Origin: an uncultured Lachnospiraceae bacterium
GTDB lineage: Bacteria; Bacillota; Clostridia; Lachnospirales; Lachnospiraceae
Reading direction: 5' to 3'
Length of the DNA stretch: 64,000 nt
Assembly (NCBI GenBank): GCA_946557105.1
Contig: CAMNSZ010000009.1
Coordinates: 49,954 to 113,953 of the forward strand
Below the pieces are notes generated by a model that ran no database searches, was not told the origin of the DNA, and saw only the letters and a list, made by a program, of their open reading frames with translations. Shown here piece by piece: positions 19,852-28,485 of the stretch. The position numbers and the translations under genes were made by a program. The stretch's first letter is position 1. Each line of letters opens with the position of its first letter.

Positions 19852-19892
19852 TTTGACATTCAAAGTATATGTGGTATAAAAGTTTTTGTCAA
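19852..19892 (-). promoter_or_regulatory. acpP/fab operon promoter with FabT-type operator
   Basis: Reading leftward, TTGACA (19892-19887), a 17-base spacer and TATACT (19869-19864) form a near-consensus sigma-A promoter. Directly after the -10 lies TTTGAATGTCAAA (19852-19864), a TTTGA-N3-TCAAA palindrome matching the known FabT box core. It covers the likely start site, consistent with repression by the FabT-like protein at 6295-6771. Confidence 0.85.
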
Positions 19893-19996
19893 GTACTAAA
19901 ACATAAAAACATTTATCCTCTTTCCGTTTGATTTTGGTAAACCGGCTCCGTTTGCGCACTTGCCCGCAAGGACAGCATTTCCTAATATAATAAAAC

Positions 19997-20036
19997 GTTA
20001 AGCAGCAAAGGGTTTACTGCCCTTTTGCTGCTTAAC
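19997..20036 (-). terminator. Terminator after the GH120 gene
   Basis: A 16-17-base stem (GTTAAGCAGCAAAGGG and its complement with one bulge) has a 7-base loop and a GTTTTATTATA tail on the minus strand. It lies 15 bases after the xylosidase stop. Confidence 0.75.
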
Positions 20037-20051
20037 ATACCCTTCAAAGGC

Positions 20052-22064
20052 TCATACCTTCATATAATCCGTTATCCGTGTAAACGGACCGACTGTCACG
20101 CTCTCCCTCTTTTCACCAAAATAGTCCGCGTCAAAAACAATTTCCGTTCCGTCAGGATTTTCAAATCGCTGCTCAGGTTCAAACGCCATACCCAGCTTTT
20201 GTGTTGAGATAAGCTCTTCTTTCCCTGCCGAAAGACATTCACCAAGATTGGTATGCAGCCTCCATTCTCCGTTCTCTTCACAAAGCTTCAGATAAACGGT
20301 ATGCTCAGCATCAACGATAAAATTTTTCTCCCGCTTACACGGCTTCGCTCCGTTAAAAAACCTGTTTCCTCCCGTCCAAACCGGAAGAGGTATGTAATAT
20401 CGGTCGCTAGGCGAAGAACCCATACCGCAATAGCCTTCAAATTCCCGGTTCCACTCTTCAAAGGTCTGGTATTCATCATAGGGTATTGTTCCTACAATTA
20501 TATTGTAATCATCCCATTGCGCGGCCGACTTATCCGCCACTATACTTGCCAAAAACGGATGAAGCTCCTGCTGTATAAATATATTATTGTAGAACCGCAT
20601 ATCCCCATGAAGAATTGTCATAAAGCCCGCAATTTCCGTCCGATGAGGCACATGATAGGGCGTGTACCGCGGTGAAAACATTGACTTTGTTCCGTTGTTT
20701 ACTCCGGTTCCCACTCCTGACAAAGCGCCGCAGATCAGATTGTGAACTACTGCCACCCCTTGCGTGGGCAGCTTCATGGCACGCTGCGAAAGAAGCAGGT
20801 TATGATCCACCAGCGTGGGCCCATGGGATACTTCTATGAATATATCCTCTCCCATACCTACCAGCGCCTTTTCGTTCATCAAATGCTCATAGGGAAGTGT
20901 GTTATCATGAAACAAATTGCATGTCACTCTGGTTCCTTGCGCCTGCCAGTCCAGCCAAAGCCCGCGGGTACAATGGTGTATATGGTTCCTTCTTATTATC
21001 ACATCAATTGCAGCGTGCATCTTAATGCCGCCTATTTCTGCGCCTGCCAAATTCTGCCGGTTATTGATATGGTGGATGTGATTGTCCTCGATTATGGAGA
21101 ACACTCCTCCCAGATGTCCTACAATACCTGTCTGACCGCAGTCGTGGATATTGCATCCTCGGACTATGTGTGAACCGATCTGCTCCTTTGTCCAGCCTTC
21201 TGTCTGGGCCTGACATATGCAATCGCGCTCCGTCTGTGTTCCGTCCTTGTACTTCCACTTCAACCACTTATTATCATTGTTCGGCTGCAGATATTTACCA
21301 AGGGAAATACCGCTGCATTTGGAATGTGAAATTTCACAATCTTCTATAATCCATCCCTTTGACCAATGGGGGCCAATCATACCCTCTTGATATGCGGTAG
21401 GCGGCGCCCACTGCGTGGCTGCCTTTGTCACCGTGAAGCCCGAAAGCGTGATATAACCTATACCCTCTGCCTGAGGATAGAAGCAGCTTCTGCGCACATT
21501 AATTTCCACGCGCTCTTTCTGCGGATCAAATTCATGGAAATTTGCATAAATAATCGTTGCGTCCTTCTCCTCATCCTGCTCCGAAAACCATGTATAGACA
21601 GAAAAATCCGGATCCCACGAAATCAGGGAGCGAATCGGGGTTTTTACCTGTTCCAGCGAGGTCACCTCATACAATGCCTTATCATTTAAGTAAACCTCTC
21701 CTGTATGGGCAATATACGAGGCGATAAACCAATCTCCGCTCACAAGTGTTGTAAAAGGATTATAATCGCCAAACAGACTGTTCGGCACCATACATTTCCA
21801 TACGCTGCCTTCCACCCGTTCCCATTCTGTCACCGGCTCCGCTCCCGTAATGACCACTTTGCCTCTTTCCTCAGCCTGATACACAATTCTTGCCTTATCG
21901 GTTCCCGAATATAGAGGGTTTACGGCCTCTCTATACACACCTGCGGCCACACTGACTTCATCACCTGCCCGGGCAATGTCTGCGGCCTCCTGAATCGTGG
22001 CAAACGGTCTTTCCTTTGTTCCATCTCCAGCACATTTTGCACCTGCCGATACATAATACTTCAT
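20052..22064 (-). CDS. GH120 family beta-xylosidase
   Basis: The protein has 670 residues. The right-handed parallel beta-helix and overall sequence match GH120, typified by XylC of Thermoanaerobacterium saccharolyticum. The expected catalytic pair is present: the nucleophile Asp in GLWLDWQAQGTR (about residue 372) and the acid/base Glu in IFIEVSHGPTLVDH (about 411). Other conserved blocks are RRSCFYPQAEGIGYITLSGF and APPTAYQEGMIGPHWSKGW. There is no signal peptide, so it probably cleaves imported xylo-oligosaccharides in the cytoplasm. The start at 22064 follows GGGAGG; a TTG two codons earlier is less likely. Xylose use fits the pentose genes at 1.7-4.2 kb, though they are not in one operon. 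Confidence 0.9.
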   Translation of the reverse strand: MKYYVSAGAKCAGDGTKERPFATIQEAADIARAGDEVSVAAGVYREAVNPLYSGTDKARIVYQAEERGKVVITGAEPVTEWERVEGSVWKCMVPNSLFGDYNPFTTLVSGDWFIASYIAHTGEVYLNDKALYEVTSLEQVKTPIRSLISWDPDFSVYTWFSEQDEEKDATIIYANFHEFDPQKERVEINVRRSCFYPQAEGIGYITLSGFTVTKAATQWAPPTAYQEGMIGPHWSKGWIIEDCEISHSKCSGISLGKYLQPNNDNKWLKWKYKDGTQTERDCICQAQTEGWTKEQIGSHIVRGCNIHDCGQTGIVGHLGGVFSIIEDNHIHHINNRQNLAGAEIGGIKMHAAIDVIIRRNHIHHCTRGLWLDWQAQGTRVTCNLFHDNTLPYEHLMNEKALVGMGEDIFIEVSHGPTLVDHNLLLSQRAMKLPTQGVAVVHNLICGALSGVGTGVNNGTKSMFSPRYTPYHVPHRTEIAGFMTILHGDMRFYNNIFIQQELHPFLASIVADKSAAQWDDYNIIVGTIPYDEYQTFEEWNREFEGYCGMGSSPSDRYYIPLPVWTGGNRFFNGAKPCKREKNFIVDAEHTVYLKLCEENGEWRLHTNLGECLSAGKEELISTQKLGMAFEPEQRFENPDGTEIVFDADYFGEKRESVTVGPFTRITDYMKV

Positions 22065-22122
22065 AGACAATCCTCCCTACATTATAATATTCTAAAGCAA
22101 AATACTTTGCCTTGGTTATTGT

Positions 22123-22908
22123 TTATTTAATATCCTTCCTTGCATAATGAAACATCCCTGTCAGAGCCGCCGCAATACCGTAGACCATTCCCAAAGCTAC
22201 AAGCTCCCATTCTATGGCTGCCACAGGAAAAATATTGGAAGCATCTGCATAATAATACGGCGTAAAATATTTCAAAAATGCCGCCTTGTCTGTAATATTC
22301 ACAAACATTTGCAGGAAATAAAAGGTCATTGCCACTCCAATACCTACGCCTATGGAGGTCCGATGCAAAAGGGCGGAAATACAAAAGCAAAACATGCCTA
22401 TTTCCAGCTGCATGAAAAGCTGCGCTGTGTGATATAACAAAAACTCCTTCCATACAACCTCCTCGCCAATACATAAAAAAGCGCCTATTCCCACAAGGGT
22501 GCATACAAGATTAAATACTATAATCATTGTGCCCGCTGCCAACGCCTTCCAAAAAATCAAACATATTCTTTTATGCGGCATGGTAAAAAGAAGCTCCGCA
22601 GTATGACCTCCTTCCTCTTTGCAAAGACTGTTTCCTCCAAGCAGCGCCGCCAGCATGCCTCCGCCTATGGAAATCATTGCTCCCGCCTCAATTCCGTAAA
22701 ATCCCATTGGAGTGGCAATATTAATCCTGTCCATACCAAACGCCGCGGAAAAGCTTCCCAGATTGGCATAGATATTTGCCATATCCCCCATCTGCTCCGC
22801 CAGCTGAGGAAAAATAAGCATAAACACAAATGTCATACCCGCCACTACCAACGTCCAGATTAAAAGCATTTTACTGCTTTGCTTCCATTCATGCAAAAAT
22901 AACGTCAT
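22123..22908 (-). CDS. ABC-2 type transporter permease
   Basis: The roughly 260-residue membrane protein has six hydrophobic segments and no nucleotide-binding motifs. It starts MTLFLHEWKQSSKMLLIWTL, typical of ABC-2 permeases. A soluble loop with EEGGHTAELLFTMPHKR recalls bacitracin/NatB-like exporters. It pairs with the ATPase gene ending 16 bases upstream. The substrate is unknown; an antibiotic, sodium or lipid export role is possible. Confidence 0.88.
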   Translation of the reverse strand: MTLFLHEWKQSSKMLLIWTLVVAGMTFVFMLIFPQLAEQMGDMANIYANLGSFSAAFGMDRINIATPMGFYGIEAGAMISIGGGMLAALLGGNSLCKEEGGHTAELLFTMPHKRICLIFWKALAAGTMIIVFNLVCTLVGIGAFLCIGEEVVWKEFLLYHTAQLFMQLEIGMFCFCISALLHRTSIGVGIGVAMTFYFLQMFVNITDKAAFLKYFTPYYYADASNIFPVAAIEWELVALGMVYGIAAALTGMFHYARKDIK

Positions 22909-22924
22909 AGTCAATTACCCCCAT

Positions 22925-23758
22925 CTATTCATAATAATGCATTACTACCTCGTCCAGAGACGGCTCCGTAATCGTCAGGTCCATAAGCTCCTTTTGAGCC
23001 AACTGCGAAATCAGCTTGCTCATTTCCCCACTGTATAAAAAGCTCTCCCTACCGGAAGGCGTGGTCAGCTCCACCCTTTTCACATTACTCTGAGCCAACT
23101 CCTTTACGCTGCCCTTGCGGATTATTCTGCCTTCCTTTACAATCGCAGCGTTCTTACAATATCTTTGAATTTCACTCAGTACATGGGAGGATAAAAATAT
23201 AGTTGCTCCCTTGTCGTTACATTCCTGAAGCAGCGTAAAAAATTCCTGCTGCATCAAAGGATCCAGACCTGCCGTAGGTTCATCTAAAATATAAAGCTCC
23301 GGTTCATGCTGCAGCGCACAGACAATACTCACTTTTTTTCGATTACCCAAGGAAAGCTCGTCCACTCTCTTATGGACATCCAGACAAAGCCTGTCACATA
23401 ACTGTGCAGCCCTTTGACCACAGTCCTTTCCTCGCATACCGGCTGTAAGCTTTATCATATCCTTCACCTTGATTCCGTCATAAAAACAGCTCTCCGAAGG
23501 CATATAACCCACCTTCTTTAAAATATCGGTTCTGCTCCTGCCGCATTCCCTTCCCAGAATAAACGCTTCTCCGCCCGTAGGCGTAATCAAGCCCAACAAC
23601 GACCTGATAGTAGTAGATTTCCCTGCGCCGTTAGGACCTATAAAGCCAAAGAAATCCCCTCTTGGCACCTGCAAATCAATATCAATGATACCCCTGCTTC
23701 TGCCATAGTATTTTTCCAGCTTTCTTGTTTCAATCGCAAATTTCTCGGTTCCGCTCAT
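22925..23758 (-). CDS. ABC transporter ATP-binding protein
   Basis: The 277-residue nucleotide-binding subunit has Walker A GPNGAGKSTT, a degenerate signature LSLGNRKK and Walker B LYILDEPTAGLDP. A C-terminal region is typical of the CcmA/DRR-like exporter class. It forms an exporter with the permease gene downstream. It diverges from the PPTase gene on the other strand, sharing a 192-base region. Confidence 0.93.
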   Translation of the reverse strand: MSGTEKFAIETRKLEKYYGRSRGIIDIDLQVPRGDFFGFIGPNGAGKSTTIRSLLGLITPTGGEAFILGRECGRSRTDILKKVGYMPSESCFYDGIKVKDMIKLTAGMRGKDCGQRAAQLCDRLCLDVHKRVDELSLGNRKKVSIVCALQHEPELYILDEPTAGLDPLMQQEFFTLLQECNDKGATIFLSSHVLSEIQRYCKNAAIVKEGRIIRKGSVKELAQSNVKRVELTTPSGRESFLYSGEMSKLISQLAQKELMDLTITEPSLDEVVMHYYE

Positions 23759-23950
23759 ATATAATACCCCTCCATTCCCAACCGTTTCTTTCTAAAAACA
23801 ATGATTCATGTTATATTTCCAAATAACAGGACAAAACGGCTGACTGTTTTTCGGCCCATAAGTTGCATTTTTTTATTTTAATGCTAAAATATTTACTAAA
23901 TGATATAATCAAGGATATTTATAAAATAAATCTTTAACAGGAGATATTCC

Positions 23951-24610
23951 ATGCACATATATTTCTTATCCATTACAGACCCTGCAATCAGTCACAGAGA
24001 TTTCCGGCTTTTACAGCTGACCTCAAAAGAACGCCAAGAAAAAATATTAAGATATCGCTTTGATATTGACAAAAAGCTTTCCCTCTATGCGGAAGCCATT
24101 AGCCGCATGGGGCTTAGCAAGGCTGCCGATATCCCTGCCTGGAATTTAAGCTTTTGCTACAAGGAATTCCAAAAGCCCACCGTGGCAGATACTCCTCAAT
24201 ATGATTACAGCTATTCGCATACACACAGCGCTATTCTATGCGCCATAGCAGAAGCAGGCAAAATAGGAGCCGATATCGAGGGATTGCGTGAAGCTCCCTA
24301 CAACGTAATGAAGCGGGTTTTTCATCCGGACGAAATCCAATATGTACAAAGCGCAACTCCGTCTTCAAGGGACGTGCGCTTTTTTGAAATCTGGACCCGA
24401 AAAGAAGCCTACACAAAATATCTCGGTGTCGGGCTTGCGGCAAAATTAATCCACATTAATACCCTTTCTCCCACCCAGACGCTCCATTACAAAACATGGC
24501 GCCAAGACGATTATATATGCTCTGTTTACAGTGACGAAACCCAATATCCAAAGCCCCTGATACTTACGGAAACTACTGTTTATGAATACTTAATCCATAC
24601 GTTATACTGA
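23951..24610 (+). CDS. Sfp-type 4'-phosphopantetheinyl transferase
   Basis: The 219-residue protein attaches the phosphopantetheine arm to carrier proteins. Magnesium-binding residues are in GADIEGLR (about 108-110), and the downstream motif FFEIWTRKEAYTKYLG (about 145-158) gives the catalytic Glu and Lys. An AGGAG site precedes the ATG, and TATAAT at about 23901-23906 is a probable -10. Sfp-type enzymes usually serve secondary-metabolite carriers. The acpP operon and the two carrier proteins of the peptide cluster (39334, 46723) are all candidate substrates within this window. Confidence 0.92.
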   Translation: MHIYFLSITDPAISHRDFRLLQLTSKERQEKILRYRFDIDKKLSLYAEAISRMGLSKAADIPAWNLSFCYKEFQKPTVADTPQYDYSYSHTHSAILCAIAEAGKIGADIEGLREAPYNVMKRVFHPDEIQYVQSATPSSRDVRFFEIWTRKEAYTKYLGVGLAAKLIHINTLSPTQTLHYKTWRQDDYICSVYSDETQYPKPLILTETTVYEYLIHTLY

Positions 24611-24647
24611 CGCACGCTATTGCGTTTTCTTATTGTTTTTACGCCAT

Positions 24648-25520
24648 TTAGAACAGACTAAGCTGCTCATATTCCTTGGTATTCACCGGAAATTCATGAA
24701 GGTACTCAAACACCTTTCCCACATTTGATACAATACCGTTCTTATTACATTTATCATAAAAAAGCTTCATCAGACTCCCATGATTATCACTTGTTACCTC
24801 ATAAGAATAACCGTATTTTTGGCGGTATCTCTCCCGCAAGCCCGGAAAATATTTATTCAAAGCCTCATAATAATATTCCCGGTCTCCCTGTCTTAAGGTC
24901 ATACCCATTCCGAAACAGATAATTCCATAAACTCTTGCCTGAATACAGTAATTCAAAATTCCCTCTACATTTTCTCTGGTATCATTGATAAACGGAAGCA
25001 CCGGAGATAACCACACCACTGTAGGAATGCCGTTATCCCGCATAATTTCCAATACCTCAAAGCGTCTTTTCGTAGTACAGACATTTGGTTCTACTATTTT
25101 ACACAGCTTCTCGTCATAGGTAGTCATAGTCATTTGCACCACACACTTTGCCCTTTGGTTGATACTCCTTAACAAATCCAAATCCCGCAGGATTCTATCT
25201 GACTTAGTCTGTATTGCGACACCAAAGCCGTAATAATCTATAAGCTCCAGACACCTTCTTGTGAGGCCAAGCTGAGTTTCACAGTGCATATAGGGGTCGC
25301 ACATAGCCCCCGTTCCGATCATGCATTTTTTTCTCTTCGAGCGGAGCGCCTCTTCCAACAGCGTGGGTGCATTCTGTTTTACTTCAATATCCTCAAAGTC
25401 ATGAGTAAACTGATAACACCTGCTTCGGCTGTCACAATAAATGCAGCCGTGAGTGCAGCCGCGATAAATATTCATACCGTTGCCTGCCGACAAAATGCCC
25501 TTTGCATCTACAAAATGCAT
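24648..25520 (-). CDS. SPL-family radical SAM protein
   Basis: The protein has 290 residues. The radical SAM Cys motif is in RGCTHGCIYCDSRSRC, followed by GTGAMCDPYMHCE and AIQTKSDRILRDLDLL, typical of spore photoproduct lyase-like proteins of clostridia. True SplB repairs the spore photoproduct in DNA; this shorter subgroup is less characterised. It is convergent with the PPTase gene and next to coat-protein genes. Confidence 0.85.
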   Translation of the reverse strand: MHFVDAKGILSAGNGMNIYRGCTHGCIYCDSRSRCYQFTHDFEDIEVKQNAPTLLEEALRSKRKKCMIGTGAMCDPYMHCETQLGLTRRCLELIDYYGFGVAIQTKSDRILRDLDLLRSINQRAKCVVQMTMTTYDEKLCKIVEPNVCTTKRRFEVLEIMRDNGIPTVVWLSPVLPFINDTRENVEGILNYCIQARVYGIICFGMGMTLRQGDREYYYEALNKYFPGLRERYRQKYGYSYEVTSDNHGSLMKLFYDKCNKNGIVSNVGKVFEYLHEFPVNTKEYEQLSLF

Positions 25521-25613
25521 AATATTACCCTCTCCTATGTCTTCGCGGAAAGTACTCCGACATGATTACATAATGATAATCTTAGGTTTTCCCTAACAGT
25601 ATAACATAAAAAT

Positions 25614-25643
25614 GAGCCGCTCGCCAATACCTGCGCGAGCCGC
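25614..25643 (-). terminator. Probable terminator after the coat-protein pair
   Basis: On the minus strand a GC-rich stem (GGCTCGC with GCGAGC and neighbouring pairs) is followed by CATTTTTATG. It lies about 30 bases after the CotF-like gene stop. Confidence 0.5.
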
Positions 25644-25669
25644 CCATTAAATAACGTTATGGTATTCTT

Positions 25670-25924
25670 TTATAAAGTTCCCTGTGTGAAGAGGCCTCTG
25701 ACATGTGCCACTTCCTCCTCGGTTGCCTTTTGCGCAGGCACATAGTAGGATTTTTCTCTTGCAATCTGATATAACTCCTCCTGAGACTGTTCACAAGCAT
25801 TACGGAACTGCTTTAAAGTCTGCTTTAACTCCTTATTTTCCGACTGCGCAATCATTTCCGCATAGCGGGTTAATTCACCGTTGATACCGTTTAAGGTATC
25901 TGCCACCATAATTTTTTCCTGCAT
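25670..25924 (-). CDS. CotF-family spore coat protein
   Basis: The 84-residue helical protein (MQEKIMVADTLNGINGELTRYAEMIAQSENKELKQTLKQFRNACEQ, in part) shows the ferritin-like helix pair of the CotF coat family. It includes a Tyr-rich KSYYVPAQKA end. It follows a similar small gene by 33 bases, so the two form a sporulation pair. Exact coat layer and timing cannot be told. Confidence 0.8.
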   Translation of the reverse strand: MQEKIMVADTLNGINGELTRYAEMIAQSENKELKQTLKQFRNACEQSQEELYQIAREKSYYVPAQKATEEEVAHVRGLFTQGTL

Positions 25925-25957
25925 AATTTCCCTCTCATTCTACCGATTATCCCGGCA

Positions 25958-26143
25958 CTACTGCAAAAACTTCATCAACTGCTGCTTATTGTCCATTGCG
26001 GACTTGGCGCCTTTCTCAAAAAACTGCTTAATCTGAGTATCCGATGTCTGATTAGCATATTCCTTCATCTTACAGTGAGTAGTGTCATAACCGCCAATGA
26101 GATGACGCAGATTCTGTAAATCCAATTCTGAAATGTTACTCAT
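25958..26143 (-). CDS. Small CotF-like coat/helical protein
   Basis: The protein has 61 residues from an ATG at 26143, placed eight bases after GGAGG. An ATG two codons upstream lies only two bases from the site. The sequence NLRHLIGGYDTTHCKMKEYANQTSDTQIKQFF resembles the N-terminal helix pair of CotF/DUF-type coat proteins. It probably forms an operon with the CotF-like gene downstream. Confidence 0.7.
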   Translation of the reverse strand: MSNISELDLQNLRHLIGGYDTTHCKMKEYANQTSDTQIKQFFEKGAKSAMDNKQQLMKFLQ

Positions 26144-26215
26144 ATCCATAACCTCCTAAACTTTTTGGGCGACAGCTTCGCCTCCCTTAGTATTTGCGGA
26201 GGTTATCAAGGTTAT

Positions 26216-27040
26216 TCAGACAAAACCTCTAATCATTTCAATTTCTCTTGCATATCCCTCATTGTCATTAGGCGTCTCCAAAATAAAGGGTTTATCGCTA
26301 AGAAGGGGATGAGTCACCACTGCCATTAACGCATCCAATCCTATTTCACCCTCGCCTATTTTTTGATGACGATCCTTATGAGAGCCACGCGCGTTCATAC
26401 TATCGTTTAAATGAACCGCTTTTAATTTTTCAATACCTATAATTTTATCAAATTCTTCCAGCACACCGTCCAGATTACATACGATATCATACCCGCCATC
26501 CCACACATGACAGGTATCAAAGCAAATGCCAACCTTCTCAGGCAGCCTTATCAAATCCAGAATTTCCCGAAGCTCCTCAAAGTTCCGTCCAACCTCGGAC
26601 CCCTTTCCCGCCATAGTTTCCAATAAAACAGTTGTACTATGCGACTGTTTAAGAGAGTCATTGATGGCATCCGCAATCAGCAAAATAGCCTTCTCCACAC
26701 CCTGACCCACATGGGAACCGGGATGGAAATTATAGTAATTTCCCGGCAAATATTCCATTCGCTCCAAATCTTCTTTTAATACGTTTCTGGAAAAGCTTCT
26801 AATATCCTCCTTGGCGGCGCACACATTCATGGTATAGGGAGCATGCGCCACCAATTTACCAAAATTATTTTCCTTCATCAAATTCCGCAGTTTCATAGCG
26901 TCACCTTCATTTATAGCCTTCGCGCTTCCGCCCCTTGGGCTTCTGGTAAAAAATGCAAACGTATTGGCATTCAGCTTTAATGCTTCTTTACCCATATTCT
27001 CAAAGCCTTTTGAAGATGACAAATGATTACCTATATACAT
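26216..27040 (-). CDS. nfo: Deoxyribonuclease IV (AP endonuclease)
   Basis: This zinc-dependent TIM-barrel apurinic endonuclease has 274 residues. Metal-site segments are YNFHPGSHVGQG, VLLETMAGKGSEVG, GICFDTCHVWDGGYD, VHLNDSMNARGSHKDRH and FILETPN. It cuts DNA at abasic sites in base-excision repair. In spore formers Nfo protects dormant spores, which fits the coat genes downstream. Confidence 0.96.
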   Translation of the reverse strand: MYIGNHLSSSKGFENMGKEALKLNANTFAFFTRSPRGGSAKAINEGDAMKLRNLMKENNFGKLVAHAPYTMNVCAAKEDIRSFSRNVLKEDLERMEYLPGNYYNFHPGSHVGQGVEKAILLIADAINDSLKQSHSTTVLLETMAGKGSEVGRNFEELREILDLIRLPEKVGICFDTCHVWDGGYDIVCNLDGVLEEFDKIIGIEKLKAVHLNDSMNARGSHKDRHQKIGEGEIGLDALMAVVTHPLLSDKPFILETPNDNEGYAREIEMIRGFV

Positions 27041-27091
27041 ATTTCCCGTTCTCCTTCTCCCTATTCCACTGTATTATCCCTCTTTACAAAT

Positions 27092-27784
27092 TTATATAAA
27101 ATTAGCAAAAACAGAAACCGATACCACTGTCATAATTCCCGCAACCACAATTGACAGACTGCTCATGGCGCCTTCTATTTCCCCCATTTCCATCGCCTTT
27201 GCAGTTCCCATGGCATGAGAACCTGTTCCGATTGCCAGCCCTCTGGAAACGGGCTCCTCAATCTTAAAAATACGGCAGAGCGCTTCCGCTATAATATTTC
27301 CCATTATGCCCGTAATGCTGATTGCTACCACCGTTATTGTCACGATTCCGCCCATTTTATCCGAAATACCCATACCTATCGCCGTAGTGATGGATTTAGG
27401 CAAAAGCGTCACATACTGCTCATGGCTCAAACCAAATACAATACTCATCATAAAAATACTTACCATGGCGGTAAGCACTCCCGCACCGATTCCACCCAAA
27501 ATCGCTTTGGGATACCTGCGCAGCAGCGAAAGCTTACGGTATAACGGAACGGCCAGACTCACTGTGGCAGGAGTCAGAAAAAAGCTGATATATTTAGCTC
27601 CGTTTTCGTATACCTCATAATCAATGTCAAATAAAAGCAAAAACGCCACAATCAACAGCACCGCTATCAATAGTGGATTTGCTATCGCCAGATTTGTTCT
27701 TTTCTTGACCCACATTCCGCACTCATAACACAGTAAGCTTATCGCTATTCCAAAAAAAACAGATTGTGTTAATATTTCTTTCAT
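27092..27784 (-). CDS. lrgB: LrgB-family membrane protein
   Basis: The protein has about 230 residues and multiple hydrophobic helices. The conserved stretch LLPKSITTAIGMGISDKMGG and the C-terminal GLAIGTGSHAMGTAKAMEMGEIEGAMSSL are diagnostic. With LrgA it forms a holin-like/pyruvate-transport system controlling murein hydrolase activity. The start at 27784 follows GGAG by six bases. It is 50 bases downstream of lrgA. Confidence 0.93.
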   Translation of the reverse strand: MKEILTQSVFFGIAISLLCYECGMWVKKRTNLAIANPLLIAVLLIVAFLLLFDIDYEVYENGAKYISFFLTPATVSLAVPLYRKLSLLRRYPKAILGGIGAGVLTAMVSIFMMSIVFGLSHEQYVTLLPKSITTAIGMGISDKMGGIVTITVVAISITGIMGNIIAEALCRIFKIEEPVSRGLAIGTGSHAMGTAKAMEMGEIEGAMSSLSIVVAGIMTVVSVSVFANFI

Positions 27785-27834
27785 TGCAAACTCCATTCCG
27801 CCCCGTTGCTTGTATAAACGTCGCCCGCAAAGCC

Positions 27835-28251
27835 TCAGTCCTCATAAGGCTTTGCGGATTTACGGCTTTGAGGCACATATCCCGTTTCTTTCCCACTCAT
27901 GGCGGCATTGTCCTTACGGATAATCCTCTGAGAAACTCTTCCCGTCACCACCATAACCAAAACCGTGGAAACCACCGAAATAACACATAACGGCGCCAAC
28001 AGCTCCTGAAGCTCTTCTACGCTTGCCATAATTCCCACCGTAGGCGGAACAAATAAAATCGGCATGACCTCCACCAAAAAATCCGCCGCTTCTTCCACCT
28101 TGTGTAGAGGAATCACTTTGGTGACCAGACCAAGCAGCATTAAAATTAACCCATAAATACTTGCCGCAACCGGAATGGGTATCAAATATTCCATCAGCTC
28201 TGCCACCAAGGATATACTTAAAATTATTGTCATCTGTCGTATAAACCTCAC
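27835..28251 (-). CDS. lrgA: LrgA/CidA-family membrane protein
   Basis: The 138-residue holin-like protein has four hydrophobic helices (PIPVAASIYGLILMLLGLVTKVIPL and FLVEVMPILFVPPTVGIM are the typical blocks). It starts with GTG. It is the partner of the LrgB gene downstream. A LytTR system often regulates lrgAB, but the two LytTR regulators here lie in the distant island and no matching repeats are seen upstream. Confidence 0.9.
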   Translation of the reverse strand: MRFIRQMTIILSISLVAELMEYLIPIPVAASIYGLILMLLGLVTKVIPLHKVEEAADFLVEVMPILFVPPTVGIMASVEELQELLAPLCVISVVSTVLVMVVTGRVSQRIIRKDNAAMSGKETGYVPQSRKSAKPYED

Positions 28252-28268
28252 ACCTGCATACTTCCCTT

Positions 28269-28448
28269 CTATATCTGGCGGCGCACCACGCCGTACTCAT
28301 CCTCCAAACGATAGTACGGACATTCCCACAAGGTTCCTGACAGGAAGTGATACATTTCATCCTCGTCCAGATTCACCATACATATATAACATTCGCACTC
28401 CTCGTCATAAATATAATTGACACATGTGTCGCAATTACTCTTAGTCAT
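28269..28448 (-). CDS. DUF6472-like Cys-rich small protein
   Basis: The 59-residue protein begins MTKSNCDTCVNYIYDEECEC and has a second Cys pair later (WECPYYRLEDEYGVVRRQI). Cys at 6, 9, 18, 20, 23 and 43 suggest a zinc site. GAGGGAGA precedes the ATG. I associate the sequence with DUF6472 of Lachnospiraceae (from memory); the function is unknown. Its stop is 18 bases before lrgA. Confidence 0.8.
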   Translation of the reverse strand: MTKSNCDTCVNYIYDEECECYICMVNLDEDEMYHFLSGTLWECPYYRLEDEYGVVRRQI

Positions 28449-28485
28449 TCTCCCTCATTTCTGTAAAACCGATAATATTTTACGT

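Noticed and set aside
21061..21267. Minus-strand frame inside the GH120 gene
   Set aside because: Out-of-frame shadow within a conserved glycosidase.
22127..22504. 125-codon frame overlapping the ABC permease
   Set aside because: Different frame of the same DNA; Cys/Tyr-rich composition typical of a frame shadow.
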